This document shows, in pieces, positions 34,857-43,473 of a DNA stretch of 64,000 nt (positions are counted from its first letter, which is position 1; each line of letters begins with the position of its first letter). The DNA is from Lewinellaceae bacterium (GTDB lineage: Bacteria; Bacteroidota; Bacteroidia; Chitinophagales; Saprospiraceae). Under the pieces are notes generated by a model that did not search any database, was not told the origin of the DNA, and saw nothing but the letters and a program-made list of their open reading frames with translations. The DNA lies in NCBI GenBank assembly GCA_020636405.1, contig JACJXW010000004.1, forward strand, positions 1,240,001 through 1,304,000, read 5' to 3'. A program made the position numbers and the translations under genes.

Positions 34857-34893
34857 GGTTAAAAAATAAAGTAATTATGTTTATTTTTTAATC
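34857..34893. repeat. AT-rich 14-bp stem hairpin
   Basis: GGTTAAAAAATAAA (34857-34870) pairs with TTTATTTTTTAATC (34880-34893) with one wobble; 9-nt loop. It lies 57 nt before the start of the 34950 gene. The TTAAAAAATAA arm is also the outer arm of the hairpin at 19229-19335. It may serve as a terminator for the GHL10 gene (T-rich right arm) or as a regulator site. Confidence 0.6.
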
Positions 34894-34949
34894 AAAACAA
34901 ACTCCCGACTCTTTCTCTGTGTTAGAATATGTGAAAAAAACGAACACAG

Positions 34950-35846
34950 ATGATAGAAAAAGAAAACTGGCAACCTTTAACTCACACGGAAACCGCTGAA
35001 CTGAATGATGCAGCTATCCAACTGCACCATGCTGCGCAGTTCGTCGCTTTATTTGGCAACAGCCTGCTGCCCAAAGCGGCCGACGACTCACAGTCCAGTA
35101 TGGTGTGGCTTCCTGCCCTTAAAGCCCTGGCCAGCCAGGAGGCCAACCTACAACGCCGCATCCGAATGGCTTTACTTTATGGTTCCTTCGAGCTGCAACT
35201 GATCAATGAGAACAGAGAAACCCTGGGCACCTTCCCTCTTTCCGGCCAAACTAAAACCACGGCGCTCAGCTTTGTCCGCACCCAGGTCCGCCCCTTCGGC
35301 AAGAAGGCGGATGACATCCAGCCGATCAACCACTTCCAACTGCCGGAAAACGGTTATGATAAAGGTATGCCTTTCCGGATGACAAACCCCGCCCTTTTCC
35401 AGGAGTTGGCCCGCTACCGGCATAATGCACAACTGGTGCTTACAGAAATTGCCAAGCAGTATGAGTACGCTTCTGCCGTGGCTACCTGGCCCCACCATTT
35501 TGACACCGGAAGTGTGATCCCTGTTAAATTTGACGATCAGAGCAATCCTACTCAAACGGTAGGCATCGGGCTGGCGCCTGCCGGCCCGATGATCAATGAA
35601 TTCTACTTCTACGTTAGCCACTGGCAAAAGAAAGGCAAGGCCGATTATTCCGCATTGCCTGAACTGCCGGGAGGTGCGGAATGGCAAACCGGGAAATGGA
35701 AGGGCGCCATCCTCAGAATATCGGAAGTGGTAAAAAAAGAAGGTGCAGAAGAACAGGCGACTTTGGTGGATGGTTTTCTGCGCGCTGCAGTAGAAGCCTC
35801 TTTCGGCATTCTGGAAAAAGAAGCCGTTAAGAGCCTTGCCCATTAA
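34950..35846 (+). CDS. Conserved-looking protein of unknown function
   Basis: 298 residues, soluble, with no signal peptide. It begins MIEKENWQPLTHTETAELND. Notable segments are HQWP-like VATWPHHFDTGSVIPV (about 183-198), TVGIGLAPAGPMINEFYFYV (about 208-227) and the short ELPGGAEWQTGKWKGAILRI. The WPHHFD and GPMINEFYFY pattern is loosely like DUF5996-type proteins, but I would not assign it. ATG 34950 is the first start in the frame. It is followed after 79 bp by the alpha/beta hydrolase gene and then egtB and egtD on the same strand, so co-transcription with ergothioneine genes is possible. Confidence 0.7.
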   Translation: MIEKENWQPLTHTETAELNDAAIQLHHAAQFVALFGNSLLPKAADDSQSSMVWLPALKALASQEANLQRRIRMALLYGSFELQLINENRETLGTFPLSGQTKTTALSFVRTQVRPFGKKADDIQPINHFQLPENGYDKGMPFRMTNPALFQELARYRHNAQLVLTEIAKQYEYASAVATWPHHFDTGSVIPVKFDDQSNPTQTVGIGLAPAGPMINEFYFYVSHWQKKGKADYSALPELPGGAEWQTGKWKGAILRISEVVKKEGAEEQATLVDGFLRAAVEASFGILEKEAVKSLAH

Positions 35847-35925
35847 ACAATTTGGTGCTGAGGTCCTTATTAGAAAAGGAGCAGCGGAAAACGGCTTGTT
35901 CCTTTTCTAATTAACCCTGCACCCA

Positions 35926-36783
35926 ATGATCCTAGCCCTGAGGCTTAGCCAATGGGGATTCACCCTGTTAGTAGGTATGGTCCTCTTCATCAATTCTTGT
36001 GTCTCTTTCCACACCGAGAGTCAAAAAGTGGAGCGTTATTTTAAGAAGCGGCAGGTGCCCGTGCGCATCCATCACATCGACTTCCAAGGGAAGCGCAGCC
36101 GGTATATTGAAACCGGCCTGGATCAGGATGGTAAACTTATCGTTTTTGTCCACGGCGCTCCCGGATCCTCCAACAACTTTTTCCGTTATCTGTCCGACCC
36201 CGTCCTGCTCAAACAGGCCCGCCTGGTGGCGATCGACCGGCTGGGTTACGGCGAGTCTGACCTGGGCCAGGCCGAGACGTCAATTGCCATACAGGCTGAA
36301 CAGGTTCGGCAGGTGGTACAACAGTACCAGGCGGATACCGTTATTCTGGTGGGGCATTCCTACGGAGGGCCCATTGTGGGAAAGTGTGCGATGGACTTCC
36401 CGGAAGAATTGGCGGCGATCCTTATGCTTGCCCCGGTGAACGACCCGGACAATGAACCCATTTTCTGGTACTCCCATATTGGCCGCTGGAAAGCTACCCG
36501 GTGGATGTTGCCGGCTGCCCTTAAAGTGGCTGCCGACGAAAAATTCTCTCACGCCCAGGCTCTGGCTGCTATTGCCGGCGGATGGAAAAACATTTCCATT
36601 CCGGTGATCCATATTCATGGAAGAAAAGACAGCCTGGCTCCTTTGTCTAATATCTCGTTCAGCGAAAAAAATATACCTCCGGAATACCTTAATCTGCTCT
36701 ATTTGGAAAATACCGGACATTTGATACCCTGGACAGATTACGAAATTGTGCAAGGCATTTTGCTGGACTTGCTGGGGCGCTGA
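35926..36783 (+). CDS. Alpha/beta-hydrolase lipoprotein
   Basis: 285 residues. The N terminus is a hydrophobic segment with a lipobox (LFINSC, Cys25), so the enzyme is likely lipid-anchored in the envelope. The alpha/beta hydrolase fold is clear: oxyanion motif VHGAPGSSNNFF, nucleophile elbow GHSYGG (about Ser145), an acid in HIHGRKDSLAP and the histidine in ENTGHLIPW. That is a complete Ser-Asp-His triad. Substrate cannot be deduced. It lies 79 bp after the unknown 34950 gene and 72 bp before egtB, same strand, probably in one operon. Confidence 0.88.
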   Translation: MILALRLSQWGFTLLVGMVLFINSCVSFHTESQKVERYFKKRQVPVRIHHIDFQGKRSRYIETGLDQDGKLIVFVHGAPGSSNNFFRYLSDPVLLKQARLVAIDRLGYGESDLGQAETSIAIQAEQVRQVVQQYQADTVILVGHSYGGPIVGKCAMDFPEELAAILMLAPVNDPDNEPIFWYSHIGRWKATRWMLPAALKVAADEKFSHAQALAAIAGGWKNISIPVIHIHGRKDSLAPLSNISFSEKNIPPEYLNLLYLENTGHLIPWTDYEIVQGILLDLLGR

Positions 36784-36855
36784 AAACCCTTAATAGGTGT
36801 TTCCATGTACTTCTCTATTTCAGTCCGGGTACACCTGAAAAAACAGACGCATAAT

Positions 36856-38133
36856 ATGACAATCCAAACCGACATCACCCAGGCCCGGGCCATTCTGCAA
36901 CGCTACCGGGAAATACGGGAGCAGAGTCTTAACCTTTGTGCGCCGCTGGAAGTAGAAGACTTCGTCGCTCAGCCGGTTATCTTTGTCAGCCCGCCGAAAT
37001 GGCATCTGGGGCACGTCACCTGGTTTTTTGAAAATTTCATTCTGGCACAGTACCTGGAAGGCTATACCCTTTTCAATGAGCGGCTGAACTACTGCTTCAA
37101 CAGTTATTATCAGAGCCAGGGGCCGCGTATTTTGCGCAATAAGCGGGGCAACCTCACCCGTCCGCCGCTTCGGGAGGTGCTGGCCTACCGCTCCTACGTC
37201 GACGAGCACCTGGCACGCCTGCTGGGCCAGTACCACGACAATGAAGTTCCTCACGAACTGGCTGCGCTGATCGAAGTAGGGATACAGCACGAGCAGCAGC
37301 ACCAGGAACTTTTGGTGACAGATATCAAGTACATTCTCGGGCACAATCCATTGCATCCGGCCTATCGCAAAAGGGAGGTTGCCCAAAGCTCTAAATCGGC
37401 AGAACTGGCATTCACTACGATTCCCGAGGGGATTTATGAGATCGGCCACGGGGGGGAAGATTTCTGCTGGGACAACGAACTGAGCGTTCACAAAACTTAC
37501 CTGCAAGAATACGCTATTGCCCACCGATTGGTAACCAATGCCGAATATATCGAATTCATGGATGCCGGCGGATACCAAAATTTTGAACACTGGCTGGATG
37601 AGGGCTGGACGTGGGCACAAGGCCTGGAAGTAAAGGCGCCGCTCTACTGGTACGAACACGATGGCCAATGGTGGCACTATACCCTGAGTGGCCTGCAACC
37701 TGTAGATCCCCACGAGCCGGTAACTCATATCAGCTACTATGAGGCCGACGCCTATGCCCGCTGGCGGGGCCTGCGCCTGCCGACGGAGCAGGAATGGGAA
37801 ACGGCTTGCAGGCTTTGGTACAAAGATATCCCCGAAGACGGCAACTTCGTCGAGTCGGCCCACTACCACCCCGTTGCCCAGAAGGGCCCGGAAGACCGCC
37901 AGATGCTGGGCAATACGTGGGAGTGGACCGGCAGCGCCTATCTCCCGTACCCCAATTACCCGAGGTTTGAAGGGAATCTGGGAGAGTACAACGGCAAATT
38001 TATGGTCAACCAAATGGTATTGCGCGGAGGTTCTTGCGCAACGCCCATTTCACATATTCGTATGGCCTACCGGAACTTCTTCCATCCTGATGAGCGCTGG
38101 CAGTTCACGGGAATACGGCTGGCGAAGGAATAG
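36856..38133 (+). CDS. egtB: Ergothioneine biosynthesis protein EgtB
   Basis: 425-residue iron-dependent sulfoxide synthase that joins a thiol donor (cysteine or gamma-Glu-Cys) to trimethyl-histidine. The N-terminal DinB-like domain holds the three iron histidines His50 (KWHLGHVTWFFENF), His145 and His149 (QHEQQHQELL). The C-terminal FGE-sulfatase domain (about 195-425) shows AYRNFFHPDERWQFTGIRLAK and the GNTWEWTGS motif. ATG 36856 fits the family N terminus; upstream residues are unsupported. egtD lies 203 bp downstream. No egtA, egtC or egtE is in the window, so the thiol donor and the C-S lyase step are unresolved. Confidence 0.95.
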   Translation: MTIQTDITQARAILQRYREIREQSLNLCAPLEVEDFVAQPVIFVSPPKWHLGHVTWFFENFILAQYLEGYTLFNERLNYCFNSYYQSQGPRILRNKRGNLTRPPLREVLAYRSYVDEHLARLLGQYHDNEVPHELAALIEVGIQHEQQHQELLVTDIKYILGHNPLHPAYRKREVAQSSKSAELAFTTIPEGIYEIGHGGEDFCWDNELSVHKTYLQEYAIAHRLVTNAEYIEFMDAGGYQNFEHWLDEGWTWAQGLEVKAPLYWYEHDGQWWHYTLSGLQPVDPHEPVTHISYYEADAYARWRGLRLPTEQEWETACRLWYKDIPEDGNFVESAHYHPVAQKGPEDRQMLGNTWEWTGSAYLPYPNYPRFEGNLGEYNGKFMVNQMVLRGGSCATPISHIRMAYRNFFHPDERWQFTGIRLAKE

Positions 38134-38336
38134 CGTAGTACCAGGGCATCTGTATAGCAGGGAACAGCGTCGTCCTGCCCCACAAACTCATTCACAGCCC
38201 TCTAATAAGTTTATGGAATGAATTAGTGAATTAGCGAAGGGCTGAATATCAAGGGCTTAACCCCGGTTTTCTATTTGTGCCCATGTACTTACGCTGATAC
38301 ACTCATACATTCACACGCTGATATACATCCAAAACC

Positions 38337-39308
38337 ATGTCCACTCACCAACAACGCCACCCCCAAACCCTTACCGCATTTGCGAGGGACACCCTTCAGG
38401 GCCTGAGCGGTATCCCGAAAAAGCTGTCGTCGAAATATTTCTACGATGAACAGGGCGATAAGCTTTTCCAGCAGATCATGCGCATGCCGGAGTATTATCT
38501 TACGGATTGCGAGCTGGAAATTTTTGAGAACAGGAAAGAAGCCATTCTCCAGGCCATAGGGCGGCGTCATTTTCAATTGCTGGAACTGGGCGCCGGCGAC
38601 GGCATGAAAACGAAGGTCCTGCTGCGCCATTTTCTGGAACGCGGCGTAAACTTTCAATACCAGCCCATTGACATCTCCAGGAATGTCCTTCTCGAATTGG
38701 AGGAAAGCCTGAGGTCCGAGTTGCCGGATCTCCAGGTCAAAAGCCTGCAAGGCGATTACTTTAAAGTCCTGCACGAGCTTCGGGGCAATAAGGCCCAGCC
38801 TAAAGTGGTGCTTTTCCTGGGGGCCAACATCGGGAATTATACACTGGAAGAGGCTTTGGCCTTCCTCCGGTCGATAGCCACAGAGCTGAATCCAGGCGAC
38901 CTGCTGCTCATCGGGTTCGACCTGAAGAAGGATCCTGAAACCATTCTTAGTGCATACAATGACCCGGCCGGCATCACCGCCGCCTTTAACCTCAACCTGC
39001 TCCACCGCATGAACCGGGAGCTGGGCGCCAATTTTGACCTGCAGGGCTTCAAACACTGGGAAACTTACAACCCCCTTACCGGTGAAGCCAAAAGCTATAT
39101 CGTCAGCCTGAAAGGCCAATATGTTTTCATCCGGGCGCTGAACCGTTCCTTCTACTTTGACGCCTGGGAAGCCATAGATGTGGAGCTTTCCAGGAAATAC
39201 AGCATCCCGGAGCTGGAGCACCTGGCGGAACAGGCGGGCTTCGCCGTGCGGCAGCATTTCTTTGATAAGAACAATTACTTTGTTGACAGCTTGTGGATGG
39301 TAAAGTAG
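38337..39308 (+). CDS. egtD: L-histidine N-alpha-methyltransferase EgtD
   Basis: 323 residues of the EgtD family, which trimethylates histidine to hercynine with three S-adenosylmethionine, the substrate of EgtB. Visible motifs are SSKYFYDEQGDKLFQQIMRM (family N-terminal signature), the SAM site LLELGAGDGMKTKVLL (about 81-96), VVLFLGANIGNYTLEE and the C-terminal AWEAIDVELSRKYSIPEL. It is preceded by egtB, giving hercynine-to-sulfoxide capacity. ATG 38337 is supported by the family start. Cytoplasmic. A minus-strand open frame across the gene is a shadow. Confidence 0.95.
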   Translation: MSTHQQRHPQTLTAFARDTLQGLSGIPKKLSSKYFYDEQGDKLFQQIMRMPEYYLTDCELEIFENRKEAILQAIGRRHFQLLELGAGDGMKTKVLLRHFLERGVNFQYQPIDISRNVLLELEESLRSELPDLQVKSLQGDYFKVLHELRGNKAQPKVVLFLGANIGNYTLEEALAFLRSIATELNPGDLLLIGFDLKKDPETILSAYNDPAGITAAFNLNLLHRMNRELGANFDLQGFKHWETYNPLTGEAKSYIVSLKGQYVFIRALNRSFYFDAWEAIDVELSRKYSIPELEHLAEQAGFAVRQHFFDKNNYFVDSLWMVK

Positions 39309-39393
39309 GTGGCGGATGTACCGGAACGGGCGGTGCAACCCCTGAGTTTTCGGTAAACCCAGTCATCCGATATCACCAGCTCTCCCGGCATCT

Positions 39394-39933
39394 CTAAGCC
39401 ATTACCGCTACAGCCCTCAGTGCCTGTTGCAAATGCCTTTGCTGGTGAGCGACCAGGAAGCGGAAGGCATCCCCCGTCTTAATGCGCAATAGTCGGAAGA
39501 CCTCTACCCGGACTGCCCGCCGGTTCAAATTGGCACCTTTGGCACTGGTAAGCAGTTTCAGCAGGTGGCGCTGGTGGTTGAGAAATTCCTCCAGCACTTT
39601 CACCCCGAGTTGGCTGTCGGTGGGGTTGAGGTGGGACATAGTCTTCATGGGTTTGGTGTTTTCCGGAGAGACGGACTGGACAAAGTAGTTGCCCATCCAG
39701 CCGGGATTGAAAGCGGCGGGCTTGCCTTTGTACTCCAGTGCCCGCTCCAGCTCCGCATTGTAGAACCGATTGTACCGGTTGAGGTGTTCGATGCATTCCA
39801 GGATGCTCCATTTCTCCGGGGCGGGCTTTCGGTTCAGTACATTTTTTTCCAGAGGCAGCAATTCGGTTTCCACGGTTTCGATGATCCGCTGCACGTCGCT
39901 CTGCAGCCGGGTGATAAGGTTTTGCGTTTCCAT
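39394..39933 (-). CDS. DinB-family protein
   Basis: 179 residues, four-helix DinB/YfiT-like fold. Start METQNLITRLQSDVQRIIET at 39933, not the longer frame reaching 40077, which runs through the tandem repeat. Key segments are KPAPEKWSILECIEHLNRYN (HLN motif), and MSHLNPTDSQLGVKVLEEFL and FRFLVAHQQRHLQQA; the histidines match the usual metal site (H in EHLNRY and in HQQRHLQQ). DinB-like proteins are often metal-dependent transferases, but substrate is unknown. It lies between egtD and the Crp/Fnr gene. Confidence 0.85.
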   Translation of the reverse strand: METQNLITRLQSDVQRIIETVETELLPLEKNVLNRKPAPEKWSILECIEHLNRYNRFYNAELERALEYKGKPAAFNPGWMGNYFVQSVSPENTKPMKTMSHLNPTDSQLGVKVLEEFLNHQRHLLKLLTSAKGANLNRRAVRVEVFRLLRIKTGDAFRFLVAHQQRHLQQALRAVAVMA

Positions 39934-40059
39934 GATCGTTCTGAATTTTTGACAAAAATAGAGGGATAGGGAAAGGAAATCCTTGATCCGGATCAAGATT
40001 CTTTTACCCTGACGAATCCCCCGCCTCCGCGTAAAGCTACGGCGGGCAGAGACAAATGG

Positions 40060-40139
40060 ACGAATCCACGAATCCACGAATCCACGAATCCACGATTACA
40101 CGAATCCACGATTACACGAATCCACGAATCCACGAATCT
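40060..40139. repeat. 8-bp tandem repeat, ten units
   Basis: Ten consecutive 8-bp units: mostly ACGAATCC, with ACGATTAC at units 5 and 7 and ACGAATCT last. It lies in the gap between the DinB gene and the Crp/Fnr gene, just downstream of the latter's stop. Such arrays vary in length by slippage; this one is too short and uniform to be CRISPR. Confidence 0.9.
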
Positions 40140-40145
40140 CCCCCC

Positions 40146-40706
40146 TCACCTCATATTCCTGCTCAGCGTTTCCGGTGTCATCCGCAGGTAAGATGCGATG
40201 TATTTGTTGGGTATGAGTTGGAAAACATGCGGGCTGCGGTTGAGCAGCCGTTGGATGCGTTCGCGTGGGGAAACGGTCAGCAGGTCGATCTCGCGTTCGA
40301 TGCGGCCAAGCAGGGCCTCTTCTACCGCTTGACGCCAGGTTGTTTCCAGTAGAGGGTACTGCTCCAGGAGACGGTAGAAATCGGTGCGGGAGATACCCCG
40401 CAGTTCGGTGGGCCCCAATGCCTGTATGTAATAATCGGAAGGGCGGTTGCGGATGAAGGAAGGAATGGAAAGGATCAGGGTATCCGGATACCCGAAGCCG
40501 ACCACCTGCTCATTCTCATCGATGTCATAGAAGATGGCCAGGGTGCCTTCAGTGATGTAGTAGAGGTATTGCTCCACCTGCCCTTTTCGGGTGAGGAAGT
40601 CGCCGCGGCGGAGGCTTTTGGCTTTTTGCCAGTGCCGGAGCAGGGCGCTCGCCTCTTCGTCAGGAAGGCGGAGTTGTTCCTGCAGGAATTGAGAAAGGGT
40701 TGCCAA
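40146..40706 (-). CDS. Crp/Fnr family transcriptional regulator
   Basis: 186 residues. An N-terminal cyclic-nucleotide-binding fold (about 10-120, FLTRKGQVEQYLYYITEGT, FYDIDENEQVVGFGYP) is followed by the HTH (LIPNKYIASYLRMTPETLSRNMR) at the very C terminus. The effector is not obvious: the RxA phosphate-binding motif of cAMP-type Crp is not clear. This short form is common in Bacteroidota. It is transcribed from 40706 towards the tandem repeat and could respond to the cyclase at 21901; that link is speculation. Confidence 0.88.
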   Translation of the reverse strand: MATLSQFLQEQLRLPDEEASALLRHWQKAKSLRRGDFLTRKGQVEQYLYYITEGTLAIFYDIDENEQVVGFGYPDTLILSIPSFIRNRPSDYYIQALGPTELRGISRTDFYRLLEQYPLLETTWRQAVEEALLGRIEREIDLLTVSPRERIQRLLNRSPHVFQLIPNKYIASYLRMTPETLSRNMR

Positions 40707-40919
40707 TTTTTGAAATAAAGGTAAAAAATATCAGCACTATCCAGATTCACTAAATAAGCAGGAATTTCCTTGGAATATTAGGCAGGGCGAACTATCCCAC
40801 GTTGGTTAGGGCCATTTAAACTACGATCAAAATTTCAGGTAAGACTGGCTTCCAACCCGGCAGCATTCCCCAAATCTCCTTATCTTCATAAGGTATTCCC
40901 GAACTTTCAATCCAATACC

Positions 40920-42143
40920 ATGAAAAATATCCCTTTAACCGCCTTAACCTTAACCCTACTCTTTTTTTCCTGCCAGAACACCCCTCGGGAACCCATCCCC
41001 GGCGAAGTTGCCACCGATCTCTACAACCGCCTCCAGGCCCAGCTCATCAACGCCCAACCCGGCGATGTGGTCGAGATCCCGGAGGGGCGCTACGCCTTCG
41101 ACCGCCCCCTTTCCCTCGACGGCATCCCCCGCGTCACCATTCGCGGGGCGGGAATGGATAAGACTGTGCTCTTCTTCAAAGATCAGAAAGTGGGCGCCGA
41201 AGGATTGCGCATCACCGCCGATTCGGCCACCATCGAAGAACTGGCGATCATGGATACCAAGGGCGACGCCATCAAGGCGCAGGACTGCAACGGCCTCACC
41301 ATTCGAAACGTGAAAACCAGCTGGAGCGGCGGCCCTGATGAAAACAACGGCGGCTACGGGCTGTACCCCGTATCCAGTAAGAATGTACTGATCGAGGGCT
41401 GCGAGGCCAGCTTTGCTTCCGACGCCGGCATTTACGTCGGCCAGTGTGAAAACGTGGTGGTCCGCAATTGTTTCGCTCACGAGAACGTGGCGGGCATTGA
41501 GATCGAGAACTGCATCAACTCCGAAGTATACAACAACCGCTCAGAGAACAACACCGGAGGCATCCTCGTCTTCGACCTGCCGGAACTGCCCGCCGGCAAC
41601 GGCCGGGGCTGTAAAGTGTACGACAACAAGATCGTAGAGAACAACCACAAGAACTTCGCCCCCGAAGGCAACATCGTCGGCATCGTGCCGCCGGGCACGG
41701 GCATCATCCTGCTGGCCGCCAAGGGCGTGGAAGTGTACAACAACGAGATCATCGGCCACAAAACCATCGGCGCCGCCATCGCCAGCTATTACATCACCGA
41801 AAAAAGCTGGAATGATGAGAACTACGATCCTTACACCTACGACATCTATGTACACGGCAACCGCTTCGAACGCAAGCGCACCGTACCCGACCTGAGCAAG
41901 GACTTCGGCAAGCTGGTCAACCTGCTCTTCCCGGGCCAGCCGCAGGACATCCTATACGACGGCATCGTCGACGAGGCGCGGCCTTCCGGCGCCAATCCCA
42001 TGAATATCTGTATCCGACAATCCGGAGAGGAGCTGCGCTTCGCCAATATCGACGCGGCCAATGATTTTGAGAACGTACATAAAGAATTAGGCCCCTATGA
42101 TTGTTCGCCGGCACAAAGCCTCCCCCCAACCCTCCCGAATTGA
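40920..42143 (+). CDS. Parallel beta-helix lipoprotein (TIGR03805 type)
   Basis: 407 residues. A lipobox (LLFFSC) predicts a lipidated envelope protein. The body is a right-handed parallel beta-helix with periodic N/G turns: KNVLIEGCEASFASDAGIYV, VVVRNCFAHENVAGIEIENC and SEVYNNRSENNTGGILVFDL are successive rungs; the end caps are GEELRFANIDAAND and LGPYDCS. It is the family that occurs in a two-gene unit with a diheme cytochrome-like partner, which is exactly the next gene (42310). The function of the pair is not known to me. Short hairpin CCCGAA/TTCGGG at 42134-42150 overlaps its stop. Confidence 0.85.
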   Translation: MKNIPLTALTLTLLFFSCQNTPREPIPGEVATDLYNRLQAQLINAQPGDVVEIPEGRYAFDRPLSLDGIPRVTIRGAGMDKTVLFFKDQKVGAEGLRITADSATIEELAIMDTKGDAIKAQDCNGLTIRNVKTSWSGGPDENNGGYGLYPVSSKNVLIEGCEASFASDAGIYVGQCENVVVRNCFAHENVAGIEIENCINSEVYNNRSENNTGGILVFDLPELPAGNGRGCKVYDNKIVENNHKNFAPEGNIVGIVPPGTGIILLAAKGVEVYNNEIIGHKTIGAAIASYYITEKSWNDENYDPYTYDIYVHGNRFERKRTVPDLSKDFGKLVNLLFPGQPQDILYDGIVDEARPSGANPMNICIRQSGEELRFANIDAANDFENVHKELGPYDCSPAQSLPPTLPN

Positions 42144-42309
42144 GTTCGGGACAAGCGCTCCGAGGGAGAGGGAGTTATCAACTGAGAGCTGCATAAAGGC
42201 AACGTCCACTCACAGTCCTTTTTCCTTGAGTCGTGTGCTGAAATTCAAAAGTATGAAATCAAGAATTCTTAATTTCACACTTTTTGCCACCTTATACATT
42301 CAACCTCCC

Positions 42310-43395
42310 ATGTTGCGGCCATTTTATTTGCTGTTCGCTCTTGCTTTAACTTTTGTAGGGCTCCAGTGCCAAAGCCCTCAGACATCTGCCACTGTGCAGT
42401 TTGATGCAGAGCAGGCGCCTTACCCCCGGCTTTCCGATTACGCTTTCTTCACGGGAAAGCTAAAGGATTTGGCGCCCAACACCGGCGTTGTGCCCTACGC
42501 GCCCATTACACCCCTCTTTTCCGATTACGCCCACAAGGCGCGTTACGTATGGATGCCGGAAGGGCAACGAGCCCGTGTCGATGAGGAAGGCTGGATCGAG
42601 TTCCCCGACAATACGGTCCTGATCAAGAACTTTTATTACCCCGCCGACTTCCGCCGGCCGGGGGAAGAGTGGGATATGGTAGAAACCCGCCTGCTGGCCA
42701 AGCGCCAGGGCAAATGGGAAGCCTTTACCTATGTGTGGAACGCCGACGATACCGAAGCAGAGCTGAATGTGGTGGGCGGCTTCGCCGAGGTCAACTGGAC
42801 GGATGAGGCCGGCAGGGCGCGCAGTTTGGAATACGCCATTCCCAACAAGAACCAGTGCAAGAGCTGCCACAACCGCCGACAGGAGATCCTGCCGATCGGG
42901 CCCCGGGTCCGCCACCTGAACCGAGATTTCGCCTATCCGGACGGGAGCACCGCCAATCAATTGGCCAAATGGCAGGAGGCTGGTATCCTGGCAGCCGGCG
43001 ATTGGGCGGCACGCTTTGCGCCTCTTCCGGACTGGGACGACCCGCAAAGCGGTACCGTAGAAGAAAGGGCGCTGGCCTACCTGGAGGTCAACTGCGGCCA
43101 TTGCCACCATCCCGAAGGCCCGGCTCATACTACCGGTATGTATCTCACCACCGATTTCCGGCAGGAACGGGGGAAGCTGGGCTTCTGTAAAGCACCGGTA
43201 GCTGCCGGCAAGGGCTCCGGCGGGCGCCTGTTCGGCATCGCTCCCGGCCAGCCCGACAGTTCCATCCTGGCCTACCGGATGGAAGCCAACGACCCAGGGG
43301 TGATGATGCCCGAGATCGGGCGGGCCATACCGCACGAAGAAGGGATTGCCCTGATCAGAACATGGATTGCCGGGCTGCCGGAAGGCTGCCCCTGA
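42310..43395 (+). CDS. Diheme c-type cytochrome lipoprotein (TIGR03806 type)
   Basis: 361 residues. Lipobox with Cys20 (FVGLQC) gives an envelope lipoprotein. Two CxxCH heme-binding motifs are present: CKSCH (183-187) and CGHCH (262-266), with a possible distal Met in NDPGVMMPEIG near 338. The pattern YAPITPLFSDYAHKARYVWMPEG and NTVLIKNFYYPADF is the family core. ATG 42310 is chosen because the signal begins there; the frame is open further upstream without support. It is 166 bp after the beta-helix gene. Likely electron-transfer partner of a periplasmic oxidation; substrate unknown. Confidence 0.88.
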   Translation: MLRPFYLLFALALTFVGLQCQSPQTSATVQFDAEQAPYPRLSDYAFFTGKLKDLAPNTGVVPYAPITPLFSDYAHKARYVWMPEGQRARVDEEGWIEFPDNTVLIKNFYYPADFRRPGEEWDMVETRLLAKRQGKWEAFTYVWNADDTEAELNVVGGFAEVNWTDEAGRARSLEYAIPNKNQCKSCHNRRQEILPIGPRVRHLNRDFAYPDGSTANQLAKWQEAGILAAGDWAARFAPLPDWDDPQSGTVEERALAYLEVNCGHCHHPEGPAHTTGMYLTTDFRQERGKLGFCKAPVAAGKGSGGRLFGIAPGQPDSSILAYRMEANDPGVMMPEIGRAIPHEEGIALIRTWIAGLPEGCP

Positions 43396-43473
43396 AAGCC
43401 TGGGAAGTGGCCGCTCTTTTGTGGCCATTTTTTTTAATGTACGTCTATAGGGCGAACCAAAAATTGAAAGGCC

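Noticed and set aside
36820..39338. Two long minus-strand open frames
   Set aside because: They are shadows of egtB and egtD, both identified by active-site motifs.
40060..40139. CRISPR array
   Set aside because: Units are 8 bp with no spacers, and no cas genes lie near; it is a simple tandem repeat.
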